Assembly: GCA_917880885.1 (NCBI GenBank)
Contig: OU862920.1
Coordinates: 43,807,019-43,871,018, forward strand
Direction: 5' to 3'
DNA: 64,000 bases
Source: Limnephilus marmoratus
Lineage: Eukaryota; Arthropoda; Insecta; Trichoptera; Limnephilidae
A model generated the notes under the pieces. The model saw nothing but the letters and a program-made list of their open reading frames with translations, searched no databases and was not told where the DNA came from. This document shows positions 56,201-64,000 of this stretch, one piece after another. A program made the position numbers and the translations under genes. The number at the start of each line of letters is the position of its first letter. The first letter of the stretch is position 1.

Positions 56201-59200
56201 TAAAATGCAATAATAATATTTAAAAAAACCAGAATGAAATCTATAAAGAATTTGATGTGCCAAGCTTTGGTCTTGCAAGAATTTGAATTAATTTAATGAC
56301 CTTTTTGTGCAATTTAAAACCAGCTCTAACACCAATCGTCAAAATTAAGTCCATGGAGAATTTCCCAGGATTGAATGACCTACTTAAAATAGATTCATTG
56401 CCAATACAAAGTCTATAAGTCTATAATAAAATAATAATGAATTTATTGACCTACTTAACAAGAGATGCTTTTTAAAAACAATATTCTAATATCTTGTAAA
56501 TCTTGTATATTCAATACTATGCTGTGAGGAATTCGATGGAATGAATGAAGGAATTATGATATTGTGTGACTTACCATCGCCCCCTTCGCGTCGGGTAGTT
56601 TATAGCTGAAGGCGCCTGAGATGAAATCTTGGCAAGTGGCGGCAGCCATTGATGTCAAAGCTGAGGCAACAGTTCTGGAAAATATGCTTTTATGAATATT
56701 CCTGATATATACTAAAGCACTTCAACAGAAAAAGTTATTTTAATGTATTTTAGAGTTAACGTAATTTAGAGAGCTGAAATTTCCACGACTGGGTCAAAAG
56801 TTTGAATACCAGAAAATGTATAAATGTGGCTACCCGTTCCAGAGAAAAAAATACATGGGTACAGTACAGATTTGACGCGTTAATTAACTTTATCATCTAT
56901 TGTCATATTTTGATGGTGTTTTTAATTATCATTGTTTTCTTTTCCATTGGCTTCCTTTTTAAATTGTAAATTTGGAGCTCGACGACTATTGCAAACTCCT
57001 GAGTGCAGTCAATTTAAGAGTACCTATTCGACTCACTAGGCGTAAGGACCTATTTTAATGTCAACATTCACAAATAAATCATGTAGCAAATTCCTCGTTT
57101 AACCAACGAATATACCAATGATATCGACATTTTTAATATAACAATTTCGATGTTTAAAACATACTTTAGGCCCATTAACCAGCGGCTGAGAATTCAAATT
57201 GCAAAACCCTTGCAACGTACAGGCCGGTTCCGACGAAAAAGATTGATTAATTGTTATCCGTACCAGCATTTTTAACGAATAACAATATCGATTTCATTTC
57301 ATTCAAAATTTTCTTTAATATATTTCTAATTCTAGTTAGCAATAAAAATGCTCAAACACGTGATGATAAAATTATGTACTTTTTGTAATTATTTTTTGAC
57401 TACAAGATATTATAAGTTTTCAATAATGTCTTAGCGAAATAATTGTGTAAAAAAAGTATATTAATTTGTAATACCGTAAAACAACGTCGTTTACGGATTC
57501 AATGATTTAATTTTAACTATAGTAAAATTTCTGAAAAGCAGCTTCCTAGATAATTTATAGTTTAGATATTAGTTTATTTTACAAGATTTAAAATGTGTTG
57601 TTGTACAGTAAAACATTTTTTTAAATTTAAATTTTATTTTTTTTAAATCTGCCAACGACCAACGGTATAACCATATTATAATAAAAATAAAAATATTTTT
57701 TCAAAAATTTTAAACATTACTTTACAAGATAAAATCAATAATCTTTCTAAAATAAATATAGTTTTTATAAAAAAAAGAGTCGACATGTCTAGAATTTGAT
57801 TTAAAAATGACATATTTCCGGTTGTGTCTGGTTATTTCATCTTGAATCATTTTATTCGTGTCAAGATATTATTTCTTATAATTTTATATAAATTTTTTTA
57901 AATTTATCTATTTGTAAACCACTGCAATGTAAGAAATTATTTTTGCAACGTATTGTTTATTACGAACCCTTACGATAAAAAAAATGTAAACATCATATTA
58001 TACCACCCAATGTAAAAGCCCCATGGGCGTATAAAAGACAAAATGAGTAAATTGGGAGTTGCCAAGATTTCGTCATTGTCATAATTCTCCTGGTTCCGGG
58101 TGCTTGAAACTTGAGGTATCCTAAAGTTTGGTAATGTTATTTGATGGATGATAATGTTAGAGATGGGCAAATGGAAATGTGGAATAAAGAGAGTAAAGTT
58201 CGTAATTATACAGAAGATAATATCCTTTTCGATTTCGGTATTTTTTAGCGCTAGATGAATACACGTAGATGGCAGTATTATGAAAATAGATTGGACATAT
58301 TTTACCCCAAACTTGCAGCAAATATTCCCGCAACAAAGAATCCAGGAATTCCCTTGAAATGACCTAACACGTTGATCACATACAGAGGCAGAAGCTGGTC
58401 CGACGCCGAGATCACACCGTTCTGAAAAAAAAACAACATAATGTATTTATAATAATATGTTAAATTTATTTCCTTTTTACAATTATTTTATGGTTGTTTT
58501 TACAAAATTACTGTTATAGTAATTTATGCTACGTAACAATATGATGTATTACATTATAAAAATACAAATTCCATTACATTTATCTAGTCGATATTAATTC
58601 CTGGTCAAGAAAATTGCCCGTTCTAATCAAGTAAATAATAGCGTAGCGCATCTAAGATTATAGCGTTATTAGTTATTACATGCTTTATGACAAATTTACG
58701 TTGCATATGTATTATTAAACTTATACAATAATCTAGTAACAATTCTCAATATATGAAATCACGTGTACTAAACGCGAAAACCACACACAATGCTGCTAAT
58801 GTTTAGCAATTAATAATAAATTATTCTTTATTTGTTGGAAAAACTAATGAGTAAACATTTAAATTGTAATATTTATTCATTGAAGACAATATTAGCGGTT
58901 CCACGCCAACTCAGAATCACCTCAGAAAGGTCATTAAAAGCCATGAAAAAATAATTTTAAAATAGCCGGTAATCCTAACTTAACCAATTTTTTAATATTT
59001 TTGTCATAACTCTTAATGACATTTCTGAGGTGGTTCTGTGTTGATTTCATTGAGTTGGCCGGTCACCAATATTAGCGACTCTCGGACGAAAATTTGAAAC
59101 AGAAAAACCAGCAAATGATTCGGTGGTATCTAGGAATTCTGGTTTTAATTTTAAAATTTCAAGTGACAGTCTGTCGCTATCATTGTCTTCAGTAATTTAA

Positions 59201-62200
59201 AAAAATATTATTTAATTTATAAACAGTTTGCATTCTAAACCAAGTCCAACAGTTGTTTTTCGACAACTAAACAGCATAATCGTATGTAGGACAGAAATGA
59301 CGTATGGTTCCTAAGGTATGATGGACTAAGATCATATACGGATATCCCCGGGGTTTATTAAACCAATGTTTGTCACTTTTAACCATCTCAGAGATAATTA
59401 ATAAAATTATAAACTTCGCTTGAAAAAGATTACTAGAAAATACTCACGCCAATTGGATCGCACGTTTTGTAGTGGGCCACTAGAATCATGCCCGTATAGA
59501 AGTTAACCGTGTAGATGGTTACCAGTCCAATACAAGATACCCATAGGGCACTAGAAATAAAAACAGCACAATGTAAGGTAATACAAAATACAAGATCCCT
59601 TTAATATTTACTGTAGGTAATTCAAAGCAAAACCACAAAAATATCACGAAAATTTTAACAATAAAAAATATACCTAAAAACTTAAATTTTTTTTAAATCT
59701 TTGCAGAAGAAAATAATATAATTAATAAATCTAAATATAATATTATAAGATAACGGTCGCAACTGGGAATCGAACTAAATCGGCCATTGGTATCTAATTG
59801 TTATATCATTTTTGTCGATTTCAAAATTTTCAAAGTTTCAAGTTCATAATTCACAATTTTTATTTTTTATATTAACTCCACACAGGAGGCCCAGAGGAAA
59901 ATAATTTCCCTCAGGGCCTACGTCATCAGGGATGCTGTGTGGAGGGTCTTTTTGAGGAGAGGAAGGAATGAACATTGGTCTTGAAGAGACCCATGTTGTA
60001 GGAAGGGGGAAACACAGAGGCCGCCAAATCATTCCACAGCCGAGCTGTTGAACACAAGAACGAGTCACAAATGTCAACCGTGTACGAATGTTGGGCACGC
60101 GTTTGGCGTGTTGAAATATATATGACATTTCAACTATTTTCGACTGCGATTGCAAAGTTCTAACGAATTTATTTGTAACCTTATAGTATCTCGGATAAAC
60201 ATATTCGGTTTTAATTTTATTTTCCAAAAATCTTAATAAATATTCAATTTTACAGGATTTTTAAAAATTTTGAATGTTATACTCATCAGTAAAATAATAA
60301 TAATCAGTTTATATAAATATTTTTTTTGGATAAAAAAACTCTGTCGTTAACCTTTTTTTCCTTTTCAACTTAAATCATAAAAAATCAGTATATATTAGAA
60401 TTAGACAGTTAGGGTGGGAGTGAATGGTTGGGCGGTTACTCGGCTGAGTATCCAGTAATGACATGTAGGAGTTTTTTTTGTTTAGTTTAAAAAAACATCA
60501 AAAAAGTCACAAATGATAAAAATTTCATTTACATTTTTTACTCCAAATAATGCCAGAAATCACAAAGGTAAGTCAAATAGATCCCTTAACACTATGTACA
60601 TAATTTTTTATATTTGGTGGATGTGAACGATTTACACTGCAGGGACTTAAAGGTAGAGAAGTGATTAACAAACGTACCGCATAGGCCTTTGCCGCGGTTT
60701 CTAAAGCAATAGAAAGCTGCAATAGAATTAATGTGGCAGAGAGGCAAGTGAAAAAGAAGTTAAAGTTTGGTTAAACTTACAAATTAATTTTTTTTAAACC
60801 CATTTTTTTACATTAACTCCACAAAGGACGTCCTGAGGAAAATATTTTCCTTCAGGGCCTATGTCATCTTCGGGGATGCAGTGTGGAGAGTATACTTGAG
60901 GATGGGAAGGAGTGAATATGGTTATTGAAGAGACTCATATCATAGGAGGAAGAAAACACTGAGGCAAACTTTGCAGCCGTGCAGGTAAACTCAAGTACGA
61001 GTCGTAGAAATGACCCGACCTATGTGACAAATGTAAAACCGTGCACAAATGTTAGGTTTAATTGTCATATGGCTCCATTATTTACCCATTTTTTGTGGGA
61101 AACAAAGGTTTCAGAAAAGGAAGAAATTTATTTTGAACGAACCAGCGAGCTTGCGAAATTCTTTCAACGGACAAGTATTTTTGGATAGAAGCTTGGTTGG
61201 CGCAAAACATTGAAGTCCAGTAGAAAGTTCCTCCGATGACGACCGACCAGAAGCTGTGACGAATTGTTGGGTTGGGGTTCATGCTAAAAAGAAAAGGATA
61301 AATTATTATTTAGGTAGTGGAAACCACTGGTACAATTTAATATCATGATTAGTTGTTGGGTAGGTAGTATAAAGTGAAATGTAAGCTTAATAAAAAAACG
61401 AGTGTGCTTTAGACAACACGGCTGAAGTAAAACTTCTGCTCCATCTATATGATAGGAAGAGAGAAATAAAATGTGAGCGCCCCCTGTCTCTCTTGCTCCT
61501 ATAGTGTGATACAGACAATAGGCCTGCACTGTGTCTTAGATATACGAAACGTAACTGGCTATGAGAGAAAGAGAGAAAGAAAATGTGTGCTCGCACCTGT
61601 CTCTCTTGCCCCTACAGTAATGTACGAAACGTAACTCTCTTTCTTTCAATCTTTACTACCTTGTATCTCCCCATCAACTACCGTTCGCCTCACTTTTCGT
61701 AACGCTCTCGTCATGGATTCGCTAGCTTGCTACCCAAGTCAAGCGTGCGTAATGAAATTTTACTAGTGTAGTATAGATACTAAAGTTTAGTGTTCTGAAG
61801 TTAAGTGTGGCGTTTTCCCCATTGCATCCATTGTGATTAAATTTAATATTATGACAAAATTTCAATTTAAGATTTTGCATTTGCAAATTGACACTTGAGT
61901 AATTTTTTTCTTTATGATTCCCTAATTTAAATCAAGAGTTACTAGATAGGTAGGATAAATAAGTAGTTAAGTATAGTGTATTAATGAAAAGTGTATCTTT
62001 TTGCCCGTTGTATCCAACAGAACTGATTAAAATGATCACCTATAATCATCAAATAATCACCATCTAGTGTGCACGCATGTGATATGGAATGGATATAGTT
62101 GATATTTTTCAAAGATAAAATGGACAGTTTTAACGCTTTCAAAATTTATTACTAGCTGACCCGGCGAACGAACTTCTGCCATATTAATTAGTTCTAGTGA

Positions 62201-63920
62201 ATATTTTAGTTGTTAAATAAAAAATAACGAACGTATTGTAAGTGTTTGGGGGTGGGATCTATGATAAAAAAACGAATGGAGCGCTGTAGGCGATGACCGC
62301 CGATAAAAACAAAAACAAAAAAACCAACCATTCATTTTCATTGAAGTAACGGACATATTCATTGTGTGATCTCTTAAAATTTAAATGTGTAAAAAAGTAA
62401 CAATTTTTTTATCCCAAAGAAGGAGAATGAAATAAAGAAAATCAATTGTTTAAAATACGAAAGACGACGATTAAAATTGTTCATACAAAAATTCTGAAAT
62501 CGCGATTAAAAAATGGCATGGTGGGGGTAGGGGGGTGAAAATTCGGGGTTATAGGTATTTTATTTTATGATGCCAGATAAAAAAAATATACAAAAAAATT
62601 GTCAAAAAATTGAAAAAAAATTCTGGATAGGGACACCCTAATCACATAGCGGTATGTAAATTTCACGGCCTATTCTCATATCTACCAAATTTATACAAAT
62701 AATTTCATAAAAATCAGTCGAGCCGTTTCGGAGGAGTGCGACCAAAAACACAATGACACGAGATTTTTATATATGTATCTAGATTTATTAAATACTATTA
62801 TCAAATAATAACAAAGTACACTCGAATTGAACAACAGTAGAAACGAAGCAATGACAAATTACACAAAAGGACAAAACATTTCTGAACATGGTTTTCATGT
62901 AATAAATTGTTCAAGCAATATTATGAGTTTTTATATTTCTTCAGTATAGTCCAGTCTTGAGAGTGTGAAAATGAGATAGACATGAAATAGAGAAAAAAAT
63001 GAATTATTACTTGAAAAGCTCAATGCGGCTGGTGTTAGCTGAATGTTCCCACACCAAGGAGGGTCCCCCAATGATGTGGTCTCCGAGGGCTAGGATCAGC
63101 AAGATGGAGCCCACCAACACCGCGGCCTGAAAGGTGTCTGTCATGATGACTGCCTTCATACCTCCCTGGAATTAAAACAATTTTATCTTCTGTCCTGTTA
63201 TGCTCCTTTATGTTCTGTTACGTTGTGTTACTTTCTGTTACGTTGTGTTATGCTCTCTTAAGTCTTGTTATATTCTGTTATTCTGTAATATTTTGTTGTG
63301 CTCTGTTATGTTCTGTTACATTTTCTTATGTTCTGCTATGATCTGTTATATTCTGTCATGTTCTGTCATGTTCTATTATGTTCTGTTATGTTCTGTTATG
63401 TTCTTTTATGTTCTGTTATATTCTGTTATATTCTTTTATGTTCTCTTATGTTATATTATGTTCTGTTATGGTCCGTTAATAATAATAATAATAATAATTG
63501 GATAATTTATAGAGCGCCGTTTTTGTGAAAAATCACCTCAAGGGCGCTTATGTTCTGTTATGTTTTGTTATGTTCTGTTAAGTTCTGTTATGTTATTTTA
63601 TGTTCTGTTCTGTTATGTTCTATTATGTTCTGTTATGTTATGTTCTGTTAAGTTCTGTTAGTTCTGTTATGTTCTGATCTGTTCTGTCATGTTTTTCAAG
63701 GAAACGAAATCAAGACAAGTTTATATCATCTTCCACTAATTGGTTATTCGTTGTCGTCAAGTATAAACAGAATTTAGCATTAAACAACTTTATTTGTGAC
63801 TTCGAAAATATTAATTATTAAAAGTATTAGGAAAGTAGTGAAGGAAAATTACCTGAGATGCATAAAAAATGCATACGACGTACACCAGAGTGACCGCAAT
63901 ATACGTGTTTAGACCCGTCA
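44008..63920 (-). CDS. SLC5-family sodium-coupled solute transporter (last ten coding exons)
   Basis: Ten minus-strand exons (68+155+141+103+116+100+171+173+190+231 nt) join in phase into 481 residues plus a split first codon, ending at 44008. The sequence follows the sodium:solute symporter (SLC5) pattern: [27 protein letters not shown], then [10 protein letters not shown], then [80 protein letters not shown]. This is closest to sodium-coupled monocarboxylate/multivitamin transporters, multi-pass plasma-membrane proteins driving substrate uptake with Na+. An N-glycosylation-type NQT lies in an extracellular-type loop, and the C-terminal tail is basic then acidic. The N-terminal 100 or so residues lie beyond the right edge. 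The exact substrate cannot be told. Confidence 0.9.
45938..46200. repeat. Family B, copy 5 (complete)
   Basis: From AAAACTTCTGTAGCCCCGTT-GTAATT to GGTAAAGTTTCGCTTCTACC-GCG and AATGCACTCGATTTTTTT. This copy shows the undisturbed order of the family. Confidence 0.65.
46261..46450 (-). CDS. SLC5 gene exon (last transmembrane segment)
   Basis: Acceptor TTTTTACAG and donor GTGAGT. It encodes [20 protein letters not shown], a hydrophobic [14 protein letters not shown] helix (final membrane span) and the loop [19 protein letters not shown]. Noticeably GC-rich. Confidence 0.9.
46555..46750 (+). repeat. Family C, copy 5 (internally deleted)
   Basis: AGGAACCATTTATTGGATAA, CTCGGTTCGCTACTTTTGGT and GGTTTGTCTAGGTCTCTCC, then jumps to the 3' part (GATGACATAAGCACTGAGGG). 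Confidence 0.65.
46826..47390. other. GC-rich hAT-like remnant in SLC5 intron
   Basis: CTAGAGATGGGTAAG at 46826 resembles a common hAT terminal sequence (also TAGAGATGGGCAAA at 58149). It is followed by about 250 bp with many CCGGAACC/GAGTCCGAG-type palindromic words, as in hAT subterminal regions. A 149-codon minus-strand frame (47381-46932) covers it but has no convincing domain. The matching right end was not located. Confidence 0.35.
47957..48129 (-). CDS. SLC5 gene exon
   Basis: Acceptor TTAATAG, donor GTAAGT. It encodes [20 protein letters not shown] (membrane helix), then an extracellular-type loop with [11 protein letters not shown], including a possible N-glycosylation site and a Cys pair. 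Confidence 0.9.
48228..48750. repeat. Tandem repeat, 117-133-bp period, with tRNA B-box-like word
   Basis: AGAAGCGGGATTCGAACC-type units start near 48231, 48363, 48478, 48602 and 48728. On the minus strand each carries GGGTTCGAATCCC or a near variant, a pol III B-box consensus. The unit also contains TATGATAGGATACTTTGGAA and ATGGAAGCAGGATA. The interval 48760-49580 has no recognisable feature. Confidence 0.75.
49588..50181 (+). pseudogene. REL retrotransposon N-terminal segment
   Basis: The first ATG at 49588 opens a frame that stops at the end of an AT dinucleotide run. It encodes the basic N-terminal region with [20 protein letters not shown] and LADQKR, typical of this element family's DNA-binding part. 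The next frame, open upstream of 50211, continues the protein. Confidence 0.8.
50184..51494 (+). pseudogene. REL retrotransposon middle segment, RT fingers and palm start
   Basis: Open from the AT run to the TAA at 51492-51494. It includes [34 protein letters not shown] and the first catalytic Asp ([14 protein letters not shown]). There is no independent start codon of note. Confidence 0.85.
51495..53201 (+). pseudogene. REL retrotransposon C-terminal segment, RT palm/thumb and endonuclease
   Basis: Same frame as the middle segment after the single [37 protein letters not shown] and YKYLGYPQS are RT blocks 4-7. DLCRKCLAF...EHIISGC is the zinc knuckle. [20 protein letters not shown] is the PD-(D/E)xK-like nuclease. 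The stop is at 53199-53201. Confidence 0.85.
53361..53432. repeat. T-run and A-run downstream of the retrotransposon
   Basis: A run of about 23 T followed by GGGG and then, near 53424, an A-run. The A-run may mark the 3' end of the insertion, but no target-site duplication was identified. Confidence 0.4.
53660..53830 (-). CDS. SLC5 gene exon
   Basis: Acceptor TTTCAG, donor GTAATC. It encodes 57 codons, [20 protein letters not shown] and [20 protein letters not shown], two membrane segments of the symporter core. Confidence 0.9.
53970..54127. repeat. Two-copy tandem repeat, about 77-bp period
   Basis: GACCGAAGATAGACAGGTCT...GGTCCTCCATCAATAGGATA is followed by ACACCGAAGAGAGACGAGTA...GGTCCTCCATCAATAGGATA. 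A short GATGCAT microsatellite follows at 54138-54168. Confidence 0.7.
54170..56570. other. SLC5 intron sequence without recognisable feature
   Basis: AT-rich. Only short simple motifs are seen, such as repeated GATGACT near 55315-55330. No exon, RNA or element end was identified. Confidence 0.5.
56575..56674 (-). CDS. SLC5 gene exon
   Basis: Acceptor TTTTCCAG, donor GTAAGT. It encodes [20 protein letters not shown], matching the conserved S-x-x-T-S-x-x-A-A-x-T-x-x-D segment of SLC5 transporters, followed by [13 protein letters not shown]. Confidence 0.9.
56680..58305. other. SLC5 intron sequence without recognisable gene
   Basis: AT-rich intron. TAGAGATGGGCAAATGG at 58149 resembles a hAT terminus, but no partner end was found. 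Nothing else stands out. Confidence 0.4.
58306..58421 (-). CDS. SLC5 gene exon
   Basis: Acceptor TTTTTTTTCAG, donor GTAAAA. It encodes [20 protein letters not shown] and [17 protein letters not shown], matching the conserved D-Q-[LI]-[LM]-P-[LY] and P-G-[LF]-F segments of the family. Confidence 0.9.
58880..59193. mobile_element. Family G TIR element split by a 170-bp MITE
   Basis: The left end TTGAAGACAATATTAGC (about 58880-58896) continues after the insertion as CAATATTAGCGACTCTCGGA (59067 on). The inverse end GTCGCTATCATTGTCTTCAG lies at about 59172-59193. Confidence 0.6.
58897..59066. mobile_element. 170-bp MITE with 10-bp target duplication
   Basis: CAATATTAGC is duplicated at 58887-58896 and 59067-59076. 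The inverted ends share CCAACTCAG/TTGAGTTGG and, further in, CCTCAGAAAGGTCATTAA versus TTAATGACATTTCTGAGG. A 9-10-bp duplication is typical of Mutator-like elements. Non-coding. Confidence 0.65.
59448..59550 (-). CDS. SLC5 gene exon
   Basis: Acceptor TTTCTAG, donor GTGAGT. It encodes [20 protein letters not shown] and [14 protein letters not shown], a membrane helix followed by the conserved Y-x-x-C-D-P loop. Confidence 0.9.
59700..59800 (-). mobile_element. SINE fragment
   Basis: On the minus strand the A-box-like TGGCCGATTTAGTTCG and the body CCCAGTTGCGACCGTTATC are present. The B box is partly deleted. Confidence 0.5.
59865..60060 (-). repeat. Family C 3' part, copy 6
   Basis: CTCCACACAGGAGGCCCAGA-GGAAAATAATTTCC and GGAGGGTCTTTTTGAGGAG are the inverse of the 3' end of copy 2. 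Confidence 0.6.
60380..60605. repeat. Family F partial copy
   Basis: GGGCGGTTACTCGG near 60430 and ACTCCAAATAATGCCAGAAA...TTAACACTATGTACAT match the right half of 20240-20612. Confidence 0.5.
60800..61000 (-). repeat. Family C 3' part, copy 7
   Basis: AACTCCACAAAGGACGTCCT-GAGGAAAATATTTTCC and GTGTGGAGAGTATACTTGAG are the same block as copy 6. Confidence 0.6.
61143..61283 (-). CDS. SLC5 gene exon
   Basis: Acceptor CTTTTTAG before 61283. The donor is taken as GTTCGT at 61142 because it alone restores phase with the next exon (1 + 46 codons + 2). It encodes [20 protein letters not shown], then [18 protein letters not shown]. Confidence 0.88.
61396..61767. repeat. Family A, copy 2
   Basis: Collinear with 8137-8510 over its whole length, with scattered substitutions and small indels. 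It lies about 110 bp from an SLC5 exon. Confidence 0.7.
62150..62790 (-). repeat. Helitron-like interspersed repeat
   Basis: ACTAGCTGACCCGGCGAACG at the left edge (the reverse complement ends in CTAGT after a GC-rich hairpin) and GAGCCGTTTCGGAGGAGTGC...GACACGAGATTTTTATATAT at the right are the hallmarks of a common arthropod repeat. No Rep/helicase ORF is present, so it is non-autonomous. Confidence 0.45.
63011..63165 (-). CDS. SLC5 gene exon
   Basis: Acceptor AATTCCAG before 63165, donor GTAATA after 63011. It encodes [20 protein letters not shown] (the conserved G-G-x-x-A-V-x-x-T-D-x-x-Q signature of SLC5 transporters), then [14 protein letters not shown] and [17 protein letters not shown]. 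Confidence 0.92.
63178..63700. repeat. Minisatellite (TGTTCTGTTA)n with a 75-bp interruption
   Basis: About 40 imperfect ten-base units. Near 63478-63550 they are interrupted by an (AAT)n run and a unique GAGCGCCGTTTTTGTG stretch. The overlapping Tyr/Leu/Cys-rich open frames here are artefacts of the repeat. Confidence 0.9.
63853..63920 (-). CDS. SLC5 gene exon (first visible)
   Basis: Acceptor TTTCAG before 63920, donor GTAATT after 63853. It encodes [22 protein letters not shown] after a split codon, a membrane helix of the symporter core. Upstream exons lie to the right of the window. Confidence 0.9.
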
Positions 63921-64000
63921 CTGAAATAAACAGGAAAGGACAAGTTAGAGCCACAAGGTGGAATAGGATAGGTAAATTAAATTATTTCACATCAAATGTC

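Noticed and set aside
59844..60227. 127-codon minus-strand open frame
   Set aside because: It lies largely in the family C 3' block, which is not open in other copies, and shows no domain.
63200..63528. Open frames of 101 and 76 codons rich in Tyr, Leu, Cys
   Set aside because: They are translations of the ten-base minisatellite and have no sequence complexity beyond the repeat.
1..64000. CRISPR arrays, operons, ribosomal RNA genes
   Set aside because: No regularly spaced identical repeats with unique spacers, no rRNA-like sequence and no prokaryotic gene structure were seen.

Overview
The window is eukaryotic and almost certainly arthropod, probably an insect. It is AT-rich, has long introns with GT-AG splice sites, and is dense with transposable elements: Penelope-like elements (PLEs), mariner, hAT-like, SINEs, non-LTR elements and MITEs. 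A hemipteran is a reasonable but unproven guess. There is no prokaryotic gene organisation.

Host genes. (1) A fibrinogen-related-domain gene on the + strand contributes only its last exon (1803-1894). (2) A possible first coding exon of an unrecognised gene runs off the left edge on the - strand (94-1). (3) A complete eight-exon gene on the - strand (38926 down to 13386, 499 aa) encodes one WW domain, a Pro/Tyr-rich linker, three CUE/UBA-like helical domains and a C-terminal K-G repeat tail. All exon phases join cleanly. (4) The ten last coding exons of an SLC5-family sodium-coupled solute transporter (sodium-coupled monocarboxylate transporter type) lie on the - strand, from 63920 down to the stop at 44008. 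Its 5' exons are beyond the right edge.

Mobile DNA. The 11.7-kb intron 7 of the WW/CUE gene holds a 694-bp-arm PLE palindrome, a hAT-like element nested in the tip of a mariner, SINEs, and a TIR element carrying another repeat. The large intron 3 (29.5-37.1 kb) holds a ribozyme-bounded chimeric retroelement and a decayed PLE whose GIY-YIG end has been amplified in tandem. One SLC5 intron holds a nearly full-length but broken R2/R4-type non-LTR retrotransposon in antisense orientation. Several dispersed families (called A-G here) recur throughout.

Most notable signal. Three separate retroelement loci are each bounded by hammerhead-ribozyme motifs in divergent orientation (14634-14689/15980-16035, 31378-31432/31471-31523, 34151-34192/36722-36762). 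In two loci the cores are intact, with a self-complementary ACCGGU stem III that suggests dimeric action. In the second locus an inverted terminal copy begins exactly at the predicted ribozyme cleavage point and flanks a fragment of an unrelated jockey-type reverse transcriptase. A second striking signal is a cluster of perfect heat-shock elements at 2944-3080, next to a Helitron-like repeat end.
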